A DNA stretch of 64,000 bases from Oopsacas minuta (lineage: Eukaryota > Porifera > Hexactinellida > Lyssacinosida > Leucopsacidae), in the NCBI GenBank assembly GCA_024704765.1, contig JAKMXF010000166.1, forward strand, positions 186,001 through 250,000, written 5' to 3'. Below the pieces are notes generated by a model. It was not told the DNA's origin and did not search any database. It saw only the letters and a list, made by a program, of their open reading frames with translations. Of the stretch, positions 40,330 to 54,400 are shown one piece after another. The number at the start of each line of letters is the position of its first letter. Within the stretch, counting starts at the first letter, position 1. Made by a program: the position numbers and the translations under genes.

Positions 40330-41940
40330 TCAGGTATGATTCAGGTTTGTAAATACTTGTAGTAATAGATTATTCTCTTTCAGAATTTTCTTAGATTTCA
40401 GTTCTTCTCCAATATTTAAGATACGAGACAGAGACATACTTGTACCTTTATCTCTAGGAGATCCTACTTGAAAAAAACTACCATTCAGTCCAGTAATTAG
40501 ATCAACATTAAAGCTACTACATACTTCAGTGTTAGGGTCATGCATTAGTGCGAAACCTAGCTCCTTCAAGGGATCCTTGCGTTTTTTCGAATCTTCAATC
40601 CAAACATGTAACGGCAATTCAATTCGTTTTGATAATACAAACGAGTTAGTATTTCCTACTTCTTCATTTTTATCATCAGGTTCAGGTGGCCTCAGGTCAG
40701 CTCTAATTTTCTCAATAGAATCTCTATTATTCTGAAATAAAACAATTGACGGATGTGACTTGTTGAACGCAGAATAACCAGTAATGTCTCCCTCATAGAA
40801 AGCATTAAAAATGCCTAATACAGCTTTCGGATGGTTACGAATAACTTCATTTAAATACTCTACAAGTTCTGAGCTAGATTTCCACTGTCCTGTATTTATT
40901 TCATACTTATTCTTCTCTCCGTCCCATCGTACACCTGCATCAGCATTAACTACAATATACACATCTTCTCCTAATCTTAATTCTAATTCCTTAGCTGTCT
41001 CTGTCAATAACTCTATTCCTTGTTCTAATTTATCAATATTGTATTTGATAGCTCCATCATACATTAGTGGAGAAGTTAACTTCACTGAATGTTTGAGTTT
41101 ATCGTAGAATGTTTTAGCGTATTTGAGTGCATCGAGTAGTTGTATGTTAGGTGATATTGTTATGAAGAAATCTGCTATGTTAGACTTACCGCCTCTACCA
41201 TCTAGCATATGATACATAGGATGTGGTATTGTATATTTGTTCGCTATTTCCTCTGTCCCTATACCTGCTATAGTCTGATATAGAGGTGTACTAGTTGTAT
41301 TGGATAGTCCTGTTATGAGAGATTGTGATAGAGCCAGGAGTATGCTAGGTTGAATATGCTGTGAGTTGGTAGAGACAGAAATTAGAGCTTCTTTCAGAGA
41401 GTTTAGGTTCTTCTCTCCTAATGTTGTACTGAATAGTTTGATAATATCCTCAATACTCATAGTTTGAGGTGGTGGTACATGTTCTGGAGATGTCTGACTC
41501 TGAGGTTCTAGATTGTGTTTGCTGGTAGTAATTGAAGAATTCGAGTGACTCAAACTGTTTTCTAAATCGATAAAACAGAAATTATCCGACACGGTAGATT
41601 CTGCTACAAGCTCACATTCTCCTTTTACAATCGCAAAAAGTAACACTTTAGTGGCTGGGTTGCAGTTGGCATCAATTGCCTTTACAGATTCAAAATGATC
41701 GATAATGGGATTCAATGCACGAGATGAAAAGAATCTGGTTATATAACCATTCGTGTCCTTTGGTTGTTTGAAGAACATCTCATTGAGGAGGATTTGTATT
41801 GCTTGAGGAACATTATTTTCCTGGTAGTAGAGAGCTGCTTCTTGACTCAGCTGTTTCCGCTTTTCAACACTTACCTTATCTTCTTCAGAAATAGCAAGTG
41901 AAGCAGGGGTGTTACTCTTCTTGCCTTTTTTATTACTCAT
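40330..41940 (-). CDS. ENO4: Enolase 4 (ENO4), sperm-type enolase homologue
   Basis: 536 residues, single exon; human ENO4 is about 628. The N-terminal segment (AALYYQENNVPQAIQILLNEMFFKQP, residues about 34-60) matches the ENO4-specific N-terminus rather than ordinary enolases. Residues about 160-530 follow the enolase fold (KNKYEINTGQWKSSSELVEYLNEVIRNHPKAVLGIF, then VDLITGLNGSFFQVGSPRD and ILNIGEELKSK). In mice ENO4 supports sperm enolase activity and flagellar structure. Catalytic positions look eroded: the Mg-binding IEDPF box reads IFNAF, and the Lys of IKTGAP is Gln (FQVGSP). The His before the last barrel strand (MHDPN) is kept. The gene is head to head with the DNHD1-like gene, 536 bp apart. 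Confidence 0.85.
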   Translation of the reverse strand: MSNKKGKKSNTPASLAISEEDKVSVEKRKQLSQEAALYYQENNVPQAIQILLNEMFFKQPKDTNGYITRFFSSRALNPIIDHFESVKAIDANCNPATKVLLFAIVKGECELVAESTVSDNFCFIDLENSLSHSNSSITTSKHNLEPQSQTSPEHVPPPQTMSIEDIIKLFSTTLGEKNLNSLKEALISVSTNSQHIQPSILLALSQSLITGLSNTTSTPLYQTIAGIGTEEIANKYTIPHPMYHMLDGRGGKSNIADFFITISPNIQLLDALKYAKTFYDKLKHSVKLTSPLMYDGAIKYNIDKLEQGIELLTETAKELELRLGEDVYIVVNADAGVRWDGEKNKYEINTGQWKSSSELVEYLNEVIRNHPKAVLGIFNAFYEGDITGYSAFNKSHPSIVLFQNNRDSIEKIRADLRPPEPDDKNEEVGNTNSFVLSKRIELPLHVWIEDSKKRKDPLKELGFALMHDPNTEVCSSFNVDLITGLNGSFFQVGSPRDKGTSMSLSRILNIGEELKSKKILKENNLLLQVFTNLNHT

Positions 41941-42476
41941 TTTTCTAATATTTTAGGGAAGATTAGGGTTTAAAGATATTAACACTCCTATTGTTAAGAG
42001 AGTTGGTGATGGATAATTGATAAAAGAATGTGTAAATTTCGCGTTTCTGCTCTACGCACGGTAGAAACCCGAGATTATTATAGTTATTAACTAATTATTC
42101 GTGCCAAGGATGTGTTAACATTTCAGGTTTCTATTGTAATAGCAAAATCCGCATATTAGCAACTTTTATCATCGACATAGAGTGCCTTTTTGAATGGTAA
42201 ATAGTACGCATAATAGCAAATTCGTGTATTAGCTAGGAAAATTCACACAAATATGATTTGCTAATAGATGATCACTGCTGTATACCGTAAATGAATTATA
42301 AGCTCAGACACTCAGCATAATCCGGACACGTTTCAAAAACATACGTATCAAGGATATAGAGAATTAGAGATATTAGTTTCGGTTAATTAATTGGGATATT
42401 CATTCCTGTAATAAACTTGTACTAGGAGCATACCCAATTTTATCTATAATGTTAGCTTACAACTCGAAGGTTTTAG
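41941..42476. promoter_or_regulatory. Shared 5' region of ENO4 and the DNHD1-like gene
   Basis: 536 bp between two divergent start codons. It contains two imperfect direct copies of a 26 bp sequence, 74 bp apart (42137-42162 and 42211-42236), both built as TAATAGCAAA then TATTAGC. A hairpin pairs GTTTCT (42043-42048) with AGAAAC (42063-42068). I saw no convincing RFX X-box or TATA box. A bidirectional promoter is inferred from the geometry. Confidence 0.5.
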
Positions 42477-45400
42477 ATGGAAGCTAGACACTGGTGGTTA
42501 GTCAATAGGATTCAAGAAACATTCAAGTTTGGCATTAATGACAGCCCGGTGCTCTATGAACAATTCCTCGCGGATCCTTCCCACATTTGTGAAATAAACA
42601 AATTCCTCTCTGCACAGGGCTGTAGACTCCTCATCTTCTATGACGTATTCTCTGACGACACACCTAGCTCTAGAGAACTGAGAGTAGTGACTGAGCCAAC
42701 TCCAGAAGTTGACATATACCAGGAGTCAAATTTAGCTGCTGTGTTCTTCCGTCCTGAGGTTTTGACAGAGGAGCTGGACCTTACCAGTCTCCAACAGGAT
42801 GTAATGTGTGTAGAGCTAAAACTCAATGATCTCACAGCTATGCTTGCATTGATTACTCAGTTATATTTGCCTATGGTTGAACAAGAAGCCTTAACTCGAC
42901 AAACTATTCCACAACATGAAATAGAAAATTATAGGAGATCTGTTGATGAACATTTACAAGAGCTCACTACCCTCGTAGAAAAGGCAGATCCTCATTTAAC
43001 TATTCTAACTCCACACACAAAGTTTATAAGAGATCCTAACTGGAGGAATTCCCCTATGGCTCCTGATATATGTACTACCATGCTACAAGACTGGCTGCCT
43101 ACTATTCACTCGCATTTGACAGATGTAATTGACACGCCAAGTATGGAGGTAGATACACAGAGCTCTCCTATGGAAGAACTAAGGAAATGGAATGCAAGGC
43201 AAAGACTGTTTACTTCTATCCTCAAACAAATGCGTGGACAAGAAATTAAATCTACCGTAAAACTTCTAACAACCTCAAAGCCTGATTTAGTTCATATGTG
43301 GGGAGAAGCTGAAAATCAAGTTATTCACATTAACTCTGTTGCTAAAAACAAAGTTATCTTCCTCAATACGATCAATAATCATTTTTCTACCATGCTACAC
43401 TGTTCATCCATAGAATCTTTGAATACTAATTTATCTACTATCAACTCTAATCCAGGTTTTTTCCTGGGTTTTCAATTACCGAGCCAATGCGGCTATTTAG
43501 GCTACATATATTATAAACTTGTTTGTACTGCGATTAAGCTGTCTGCTACGTTACTACTTACTACCAAACCAGTGATGTCATCATGGTTCTTATTGGATGC
43601 TAATAAAGGTAGTGAAAATTATCCAAAGTTTTTAAAGTCTCTAAGTGAAATATTGAAATTGGAGGAAAATCTTGTACAACATTTTGAGCTATTGAAAGAA
43701 AAGGGTCTATTACATAATGTCTCTACCCTATCTACTAAGACCAGAGAAGTATTTGAAGATCAAAATATTTACAAGGAGTTCTCCAGCACACAAACTCTCC
43801 TCTCACCGCTGAGAGATTATACACAACATATACATTCGTTATTGAATTTATCAAATGAAATTAGCAAATTAGGTAAGCTGGCTATTCGTCTTATGCCATA
43901 TCCTTACATTCCTGATATTATATGGAAGGATAATCCTATTATAATATCATCAAAAAGTTCGATTATGATAAACATATCTGATGATGAAGATGAGTTTTTT
44001 CAAGATAACCCTCCAGTTATTTTGCGTAAGAAGCGACCAATCGGTTCCGGGAAGATGGGGATATTGCTTGAAGTTGATGAAGAGAAAAACCTTGACACTC
44101 CAGTACGATCTATACAGAATACTGATTCAGATGACTCAAGTGAGATAACAGAATGTGATCAACTACGAGAAATTAGTCAGCGATTATATTCTAATTCTTC
44201 TGATCAGATATCCAGTTGGTTGGACAATAACCTCATGTATGCTTATGAAGAACTTCCTAAAGGTCCTGAATTCCTATTCGGACCTAATAGCTCTAACTAT
44301 GAGTCTTTTGATAAGATTTTAAGCTGTATTCTAACATCTATAGAGGTATTGAATGGTAACATAGAATTGACAATTACTGAGCTGACAAATTGTCAGTTTT
44401 CTATGTACGAACAGCTGTCATTAATTGATATATTCAACGAATGGGCTGTAGTTCAAAAAGCTGCAGAATTTAGTAAGTCATACTTGAGTAAGGCGTTTAG
44501 TCAAACTGAAGAGAAGATATTCTCTATAGAACGGAGATTTTTAGATGAGAAATTCAGTCCATCTAAACTCATTGATGTTACCCGAGTTTCTGAATCAGTA
44601 CGCTGGTCTAGACTTCTTCTCGAGAAAGTAGAACAACCAATGCAAAGGTTATCCAAATACGAATTAGTTCTGAAGAACCCAGAATACGTAGAAACATTTA
44701 GCAAATACAATACATTCAGATCTGATTTGAAGCATTATGAAAAGATTTGGGTAAAGTTTTGTCATGAAGCTATCAAAGAAATTGAGAAACAACAACAAAA
44801 TAAATTACTCGTTATTCCACAAGAAAATGAGCTAATCAGAATTAACCTGAACCCTATTATTTTCATAGCAATTCGTGAGCTAAAATCTCTTGTCAAACTT
44901 GGTATCAGAGATGTGTATAAGAGACAGATCATACCAGTTAAATCTCAAGAGTTGCTTTTCAATGAAGAACGTTTAAAAGGAAATTTTGACCGATTAAACT
45001 TATTAAAATGTGAATTCTTAAAATTTTATTCTCAGATCCCTGAATATCTCATTCCACTTTACGAACCAAGACTGAAATTATTTCTCAAATCTCTACAACC
45101 TGGCTGGACACACCTGAATTGGAAAAATATAAATTTAGACATATTCTTTGAAGCAGCGAATCGAGAATTAACTAAATTGAATATTTCCTTGAAAGAAGTT
45201 TCATTCGACATTTCTTTCGCTAAAGATACATTTCAATCAAATTTACAGAATTTACCTTCAGTTCTGAATAATGTTTTAACATCAGATTCGAGTTTTACTA
45301 TTGAGCAATTCCAGTCACAAATCACAAATTTCACAGATAAAGCCCGATCTAAAATGGAAAATCATTTGCAAACATTTCACTTCATCATTTGTCGATCTTA

Positions 45401-48400
45401 CCTCAAAATTAACCAACTTTATCAAGAATACGAGAGTTATTCGCAAGAAGAGATATTTGAAATGATGAATGATAATCTTGAAAAAGATTCCAATTCCTCT
45501 TCAATGAAATGTTTCCTTCAATACTATATATCCTGGTCTCATGAATGCCTATACACATGGGTAACTGATCAACTTCAGCAATATTTGAGTCTTGTAAATT
45601 TCACTTTACACCAAACAAAAGAAAATGATGGTTTCCTAGAAAAACAATTATCAAATCTTCAAATAGAAATGGCACCTGTCTTAGTCAATCTACACAAATT
45701 CGTTATTGCATCAGATTTCAATGAAGTTATGAAATCCTTTGCGAAGAATAAACTTAGAATTTCCTGTGAAGTTATTTTTGAAGTCCCCTGCGTTGTTTCT
45801 GTCCCGTCTTATGAAACTATTTCTGAAACTATCCTTGACTGTTTCGATCAGATAGTCACAGTTTTCTCGTCTCTGTTTACTCCGCGTTTTGCTAAATTAT
45901 CAGAAGAAGAAGAAATAAGCGCAATGACCCCTTCACAAATAATTGTAAAAGCAACTAACATTAGATCTGCTATGAAATTTAGCTTGATTGAGCTAATACA
46001 TCCTTTACGTCTTATTTTCAACTTTTTATCTAACTTTGATTCAATTCGTAGAGGAGAGCTATTCCAGACATATGAACAGTTACGTACTCATACAGATTGC
46101 CTACATCTTTCTACTAATATAGTGCATTCTCTGTTTGATATCCTCACGTTTCTGCGAAATTTACCACCTGCGTTTAACCTGGGAATACTCAAGGTTTCTC
46201 TAGCTCCTATACAAATGTCACTAGTTCTCCTAATTCAAATGTGGAAAGATAAATTCAGTTCTTACTTACTGGAGAACTTTGAATCTCAGCTCAATGAAGC
46301 TGTTACAAAGCACGAAATGATACATCAACAATTGGATAAAAAAGTCGAATGCATTTTTGATCTAGACGTCGTATTGAAATATCTATGTGAAATATTCAAT
46401 CTTGAATTCAGCATAGAAGGAACCTTTTCTCAAATTGACCTTAGTTACCAACTTCTAGAATCATATGAGGTCACGATAAAAAGAGCATATCTTGAGGAAG
46501 TTCACGACCTACGAAAAAATTGGCAAATTATACTTGAACGTGCTAAGGAGCTTCAAGAATTATATATTAAACAGAATTATTTAAAGTATCACAGAGATAT
46601 TGAGAGGGAAACAAAGACTTTTGAGATTCAAACTATTAATCTATTGAAACAATTTGAAGCAGAGGGTCCATCTGTTTCTGGTATTGATGCAGAAACAGCT
46701 GTCTCACGATTGAATGCATTCTCTGAAAAGTACACAATTTTTCTTTCTAAAAAAGAGCTTCTCTCATCTCTACAAACCACATATTTCATTCCTACTTCTA
46801 TTTATTCAGATCTTGATAAAGTTGGTAAGGAAATTACTAAATTGAAAGAGCTCTACTTATTGTATGAGAATTTCTGTGCCTTTGAAGATGATTATAATTC
46901 ACAAACTTGGTCTAATATTCAATTTGATAACTGTCATAAACAGATTTGTCAATTTAAACAAGTTTTTGAGGAACTCGATGAATCATTTGCTGAATGGGAC
47001 GCCTATAGAGACTTAGGGGATAGAATTAAATTGGGTCTATTGGTCGTACCTATTTTGCGTAAAATTCAGGACGCAACCTTTAAACCTAGACACTGGCTGC
47101 GGTTAATGGCACTTGGATCAAAACATTTTACCATCAACCCTCAACATCTGACCTTAGAAAAAATACTCAAATTGAAGCTTGTAGAACACAGCTCTGCAAT
47201 TGATGAGATTTGTAAACAAGCACATTCTGAAGCTGAAGTGGATAAAATATTGAAAAGTATCAGTAATGAATTGCAAGATTTAATATTCATATTTGACAAT
47301 ACACAAGATGGACAGCTTCAGCTCTCAGTAGAACCTACCGCGAAAGTTCTCGAGGTCCTAGACCACCATTACGTCACACTTACGACTGTTCTCACAAGTA
47401 AATATATCAGTCATTTCCTAAGTGAAGCAGCTGAATTATCTACTCAAATAACCACAACACAGAAATTTATACAAAACATAACACACTCACAAACTCTAGC
47501 TTTCCAATTAGACAGTATATTTAAGAATAATCAGACAGATGTCCTGCCTACACATTCCTTCAATGAAGCTCAGATTAGTTTTCTAGCAGCTTTTAAGCGA
47601 TGGAAGAAGTTAATAAGTAAGATTGAAGAACCTGCAAACATAGTACTATGCTGTAATCATGAACATTTGAGTGATCAACTTGAATATATTCTAACAGAAT
47701 TTGAGAATTGCCAATTTTCACTTGAGGAGTATCTTGATACGATAAGAAAATCTTACCCATTTCTCTATTTCCTATCAGATAATGATCTGCTAGACTTACA
47801 CCAGCAACAGTTAGATTCAGATGCAATAGTCCCACATGTTAAGCAGTTCTTCCCGCAATTTGTTGAATTTATTTATGAAGAGAAAATTCGTAGACGTAGT
47901 AGTTCTGTAGGGGAACCGGAGAAGAGGATAAAATACATTAAAGGATTCTTATCTTCTATTGGTGAAGAGGTTATTCTACAACACTTGATCCCTGTCAGTA
48001 AAGATACTTTCAATACTCTGAACGAATTGATGCTTGAAACACGTACAACTTTACAGTCAGAATTTTCGTCCATAACGAGAGAAAATCGCGAAAAGAAAAT
48101 GCCAAATGCAGAATATGATCTTTATATATTTAACTGGGAAACGATGACTAGTCAAATTTCTCTAATCACTCTCCATTCAATTTGGACAAAAAATGTTCAA
48201 GAAGCTATTATTAATTTCCGTTCACACAAAAATGCATTAACTGAAGCCTCCTCACTATTTTACCAACACATCAACAGACTACTAGCTCTGGTTAACAATC
48301 CACATAGTTCAAGAAATCCCATCTCTGTACGTAGCAAGCTAGAATGTATTGTGTATTATGGATTATGGCTGAGAGATATAAGCCACGATTTAGCTGAGAA

Positions 48401-51400
48401 GAAGCCGCGAGATATTTCAGATTTTGAATGGCAAAAGTATATACGAATGTATTATCATTCAGTACCTGTATTGGATGAACCAAATTTTGAATTAGTCGAT
48501 ACTAATAAACAGTTAAATCTCACACTTCGCTGTCTTTTCACAGATATTCCTTATGGATTTGATTATATAGGAAATGCTACACCAAATTATTTCCTTACCT
48601 CTTCCAGTAAGACTATGCATTTAATCTATGTATCAATCTTAGAACAGAGACATACACAATTTAAGACTAATCTTCCATTAGAGTTCATGCATTCAGCATC
48701 AGAATTCGCACGTATGCACGGTAGACGCCTGATGCCTTTATGCATACATGACAATCTCTCTCCTAGAGCTATGTCATGCTATTTACTCGGTACACTAATG
48801 TCAAAATCATGGGGGATTATTAATGGATGGAATAACATTAACAAAGAATGTCTTTCTATTTTCAATTCAGTAATTTCACGACTCCACGAATGTCTATTCC
48901 AAATTACAACACCGGATAAGTCAATCTGTATCGAATCCTCTATTCTAATGGTTGTTACAAGTATAGACCATTTTCTACCCTCTAATCTACGCCCCTATTT
49001 CAAGTCTTGTAGTTATATAGCTCCTAATGATCACTACATTTTGAAATTATACTGTCTTGCTCGAGGAATTAGATCATCTAAACAACTAATCGATAAAATG
49101 CTGTGGTTAAAAGATATTCTCCCTATAATGTTCCCTGATGCTTCTCACGTAAGATTCACAATACCATTCTTCATATCGATGCTGAATCATATATCAGCTG
49201 ACAAGTATAAAAACAAGAATGATGCAACGTCACATCGCCCCTCCATCTCTGATAGTGATGTTGAGGATGAATCGAAATGTATAAGAGGACGGAAGAAATC
49301 CATAATCCATGTCCGGGCCATGAAGCAAGTGCAATCACATAGAGTAACATTTGGTAACATTCTATCTCTCCCAACAGATGATAGTCACACTAATCCACCT
49401 GTAACGAATAAAGATCAGAAAATGATTGCATCTTATCTTGTAGATATTTGTGTACCAAGATTTCAACCTCAATTCCATTCTAAGTTTATTTCCCTATTAG
49501 ATACTCTATTCGGTACTTCCCATATGATTGGTATTACAGATAGTATTATACTGATACCTAATTTCGATTCTCTATTTGTTCGAGTATGTACTGAGAATGG
49601 ACTAATCCCAACTCCCATTCTCGAGCAACAAGTATTAGCAATACACCGAGCAGCTAACACATACCACGGATTTATTCTGTATGGGAAACCTGGTACTGGT
49701 AAGACGACAGCTTTCAATGCATTTCTATCTTGTATCAAGAATACTACAGGTGATATTACTAACGATAACATACTCAAGTATAGTAACCACAAAACATATT
49801 ACATCTATCTTAAAACATTGTACTCTCATCTCTCACTGATTGGAAAGGTTGATGAGAGACACTGTTGGAGAGATGGCATTCTCTCTCAAGCTATAAGATA
49901 TGCTAATACTGATTCTAATTGCTTGGTTTGGATTATATTTGATGACATCATAGAAACACCTCTTTTTGAATTCATAGCTTCGTGTATATACAGTTGTTCA
50001 TTAACTCTAAGCAATGGTCAGTGTCTGGTTATCCCGAATAATGTAAGATTTGTATTAGAGACCGTGAATTTATCTTCTCTCAGTCTATCCTACCTCAATC
50101 TATTCCAGATGCTATATTTTGCAGATGATACTGTTAAGTTCGATTCATTCGCTAAGTTATCTATACAGAAACATCCACCACATATACAACCATTTATCCA
50201 AACAGCACTTGATAAGATAATGGGAGCATTCCTACGCAATCATATCATACAATATCCCTCAGTTAATGAATGTAACTTTTCAAGTTTGTTTAAAACATTT
50301 TTCATATACTTCGATCAGCTGATTGTGAACTATATAAACTCTCCATCACAGCCTGACCCTATCAATCTCGGTTTAATTGAGAGATTCACATTATTCGCAT
50401 TACTGTCTTCATTCGGTACACATTTAGAGGAATATAAATGGGCTAGCTTTACACAAGATCTTCACTCTCTAAGTGAATGCTTACCTGACCTAGAACCTGG
50501 ATTAACGATGTATGACTATTGTATTAGCAGTCTAGGAGACTGGGACACTCTACCCATGGTGTATTCAGACGTATATCCTTCCTACAGTATTACATGTAAT
50601 GGCGATATTGTTGTAAAATGCAATAATCTGTACAGAGTTAATATGCTAGCTGAACTATGTAATTCCTCAGAGAGACCTATCATGCTTATTGGTCCTCATT
50701 CATCAGGGAAATCGTGTCTAATTAAGAATCTAATCTATACAAAATGCTATGAAGATACAACGCAAGACGTATTGCATCAAGCCATTGACCCATGTACTAC
50801 CGTATCTTCACTATATGACTCACTATTTTCGCGATTAGAATGTATATACCTTGAGACATACGGCCCACCTAATAACCACAGACTCAATTTCTTCATAGAT
50901 GATTTACATATTGGCCAATCTACCGGTGATGCTAACTCTCCTGTACAAGAATTTATTCGTTGTTTGATTGAGCGTAAAGGTTGTTTTTCTAAAGGTTTCC
51001 CGACCAGATGGCTGAGCCTGAAGGATGTCAATATAATCTGTGCATTAACTTCTGATTCTTATCAACCATGGACTAAATCAAGAATGTCTCAGCATTTCAG
51101 TGTGATTAAATTGTTACCAGAGGTTATGACACAAGACACAGTACACCATTTACTTGATGCACTCACTCAGCCTGAAGGTATGACTAAATACTCTCCAGAT
51201 CTCATAAAAACTATCATAAAAACTTCTCAAACTCTCTACCAACTCGTCAGCACTGTTTTCCAACCTGCTGATATAATTGGCAGAGGTCATTATTACTTCT
51301 CATGGAAAGAATTAGCTTTGATCTTCCATGGATTTAGAGTATGTGCTGATGAACTGTTAGAACGAGAAAGTGACGTATTCAATCTTCTCTACCATATAAC

Positions 51401-54400
51401 TAACAGAGTATACTCAGCTCAATTGTGTAATATCTCAGATATAGAAACTTTTAAATGTATAATGGAGAAACAATGGCAATACGATTCAATGAATACAAGT
51501 TATATTGATATTGAATTTAAAGATATTCCATACTTCACTACATTGGTAGAAGAACATAAGCCAGACAGTGGTAATAGACTTCACCAATCTCTCTCTCACG
51601 CAATGGAGATTAATACAAACATTATTCTACATCCTTCTACACAGACAGACAAGCTAGTTACGTATGCTACTAAATTACAAAATCAATACGATGATAAATT
51701 CGTGGAAAAACCTTGTATTTCAGTTTTAACCATCTCAGACATAAGACAACTAGACTATCTTAGTTTTATTCTAAGTTTACCTAAGAGCAATACCCTTCTA
51801 GTTGGTAGCTACGTGAATAGGTTATGTGATATTGCAAGACTAGCTTATTTTACTGCTGGGTTTGAATATTTAGAATTGATTCTGTCAACAAGACAATCAT
51901 TTATTGATGGCATTAAGACAGCCATAAGACAGGCAGCTTTAGGGTCTAAATCAGTAGGTTTTATTCTTACAGGTGAACAGCTACAGCTGAATTATGTACG
52001 AGAACTTTTCAATACTTATTTAGTAACTGGTCACGTTGATCAGGTATTCTCCTATGATGAGTTTAACAGTCTAGTTAGTTCAATTGAGCCAATTTACAAA
52101 CGTTCTTATGCTAACACATATACTGATGCACGACAGTACTTTTCTGTTCAAATACAAAAGAACCTCAAAGTAATTATTTGTATGGAAATACACAATCCAT
52201 TACTCCTCGATTTCAAAGCATTTCCTGGCTTAATTAAAGGTTGTTACATTTCTCTCTACAAGAATTGGTGTGGTCCAAATTTGATACAGGATATGATTGA
52301 TCTAGTTAATCGCCCTGAATCTAAAATTTGTATTGGATCTTTGCATCCAAACTTCCCAATGGAGAATATTATAACTCTCTGTTCATCTATCCATAATAAA
52401 TTTATACAGGAGGATAGGGTTCTGAATATTATCGATAGAAGCTCTCATTATACAAGGAATGCATTCAATTTACTCGATCCGTTTGTCGACAAGGATTCAC
52501 GGAAGCCTACTTCTTCATCACTGTCTTTACTCTCTTTTGAAGATAAAATAAAATATATACAAGAAAATGAGAAGGTTGGAAAAGAAAGAATTCGATCAAT
52601 CGAAGGTTTGTCTCTTCAAAAATTTATCAAAGTATTTTTCACGATTTATTTGAGTGAATCAAAAAATAATGAACGTAAGGGTAAAAGTCTAAAAAGATGC
52701 ATCTCAACTCGCGAGCATTTACAAAATATGCACGAAGACTTAATTAAAGAAGTTTCCCGGATTGAAGCAGAAATAATTGATAAAGACGCTCAATGCGAAT
52801 CTCTACTGCAGAAACTTAGCCAAATTAGTTGCAAATTAGAATCTGTAAAGGTATTTTCATCTGATTCAGATTCTAATATTCTAAGATCTACTCTTGCTAC
52901 GATACGAAGTCAAGATGAGACGAGTATGGAAATGTTAGACTTTGAAGAAGATAGACAATTAATCTCAAATTTACTTGAAAATGAAACTCAATTGAAACAG
53001 AGCTGTTTTGACGAACAAACCAAAAAACAAAAGGAACGAATTGAAGAGTTACAAATTAACTTAGATATGAATGCAAAACTTGTAGAAGCAGCAGCAAGTG
53101 AAGTGAAAAGCACTTTTAACAAAATCGGACGTATTATGTTAGAAAGCGTTAAATTACTACATACCCCTCCCAAGCATGTAATACAGGTCCTAGAAATTCT
53201 AGTGTTTATTCTTAAAAAGCAACAGAGAACTCTTTCATCCATTTCAACAGAAATGGCGACTTATCATGAACCTGATGCAGTTGCCGACAGCACTACGGTA
53301 CGAGCAAGTAATAGACTATACCCGAACAGAGGAAGTATCATCCCTCTTGTTTCAAGAAGCTCAAATGAAGCATGGAATAGCGTACAACATGGTATTGGAC
53401 AAGATGCACAGAAATTTCTTGATACCTTACAAAAATTGCCCTGGAAATTCGGTTTAGATCCAGAGATAATTCAATACATTGAAAGGAATATATTAACTTC
53501 CAGGAACGCATTTCAGAACAAAGCAGGAGTAACTTTAATAACAGTACAATCTGCTAAACATGCAGCTGAAGGAGCTGGCATTATTTGTGCTTATATAATT
53601 GCTTTAGCTGAATACACTTATGTTTATAGACAGAATTGTGTGTTTGAAGAGGAAATATCCAAACTGAGTGCTGGGATAACTGAAATAAGTCAAAAGCCGA
53701 TCACATCACATATCGATCTGCCTACATTATCCTATGAGAAGCAGTTCCTTGACGAGCAACAAGTAATGGAGTATGATATTGAGAATCTAGAAGCTGAGTT
53801 GAATGAAACTGAGTCAGAATTTCATCGTGCTGTACGCCAACAGTATCAATTGAAAGAGGAATTCAAGAAACAAAAAACTCTCACACAAGCTCTCAGTGAT
53901 ATTCTGAAATCTACAGAATCGTTGAAATCTTCTTGGCAGCAGTCAATTGGATTTCTCTACGATGAACAGACTCTTTTGTATTATTGTATTGCTACTTCTT
54001 TGCTTATCTGTTATCTCGGATCAACACAACCTTCTCTAAGGAAAGTATTCCTTGATGATGCTCTCACCAGAATGTCTCCAAACTTGGAAGAAGAGAAGCA
54101 ATTTAACTTTTCCTATGAAGCATTCAGTGAATTTCTAAATCATATTATCAAGCAAAAACCTAACTTAACAGATATCCCTTGTGATAATTATGTACAAGAG
54201 AATATTTCTATTATCTTCAATCCCTATTTGCCTAGTTTCCCTCTCATCCTCGATCCTTACCGCATGTTCTTATCTTGGATTCGGGAAGAGTCAGGTTTTA
54301 TGTGCACTAGTTACTTTGCTAAAAATTTACTGCAACTCATCGATGTATATTCAAAACAGTCTAAAAAGCTTGTAATTTATGATGTTGACTTAAATGATTT

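Noticed and set aside
41941-42476. RFX X-box in the ENO4/DNHD1-like promoter
   Set aside because: GTTGGTGATGGATAA near 42002 has a weak resemblance but lacks the symmetric second half.
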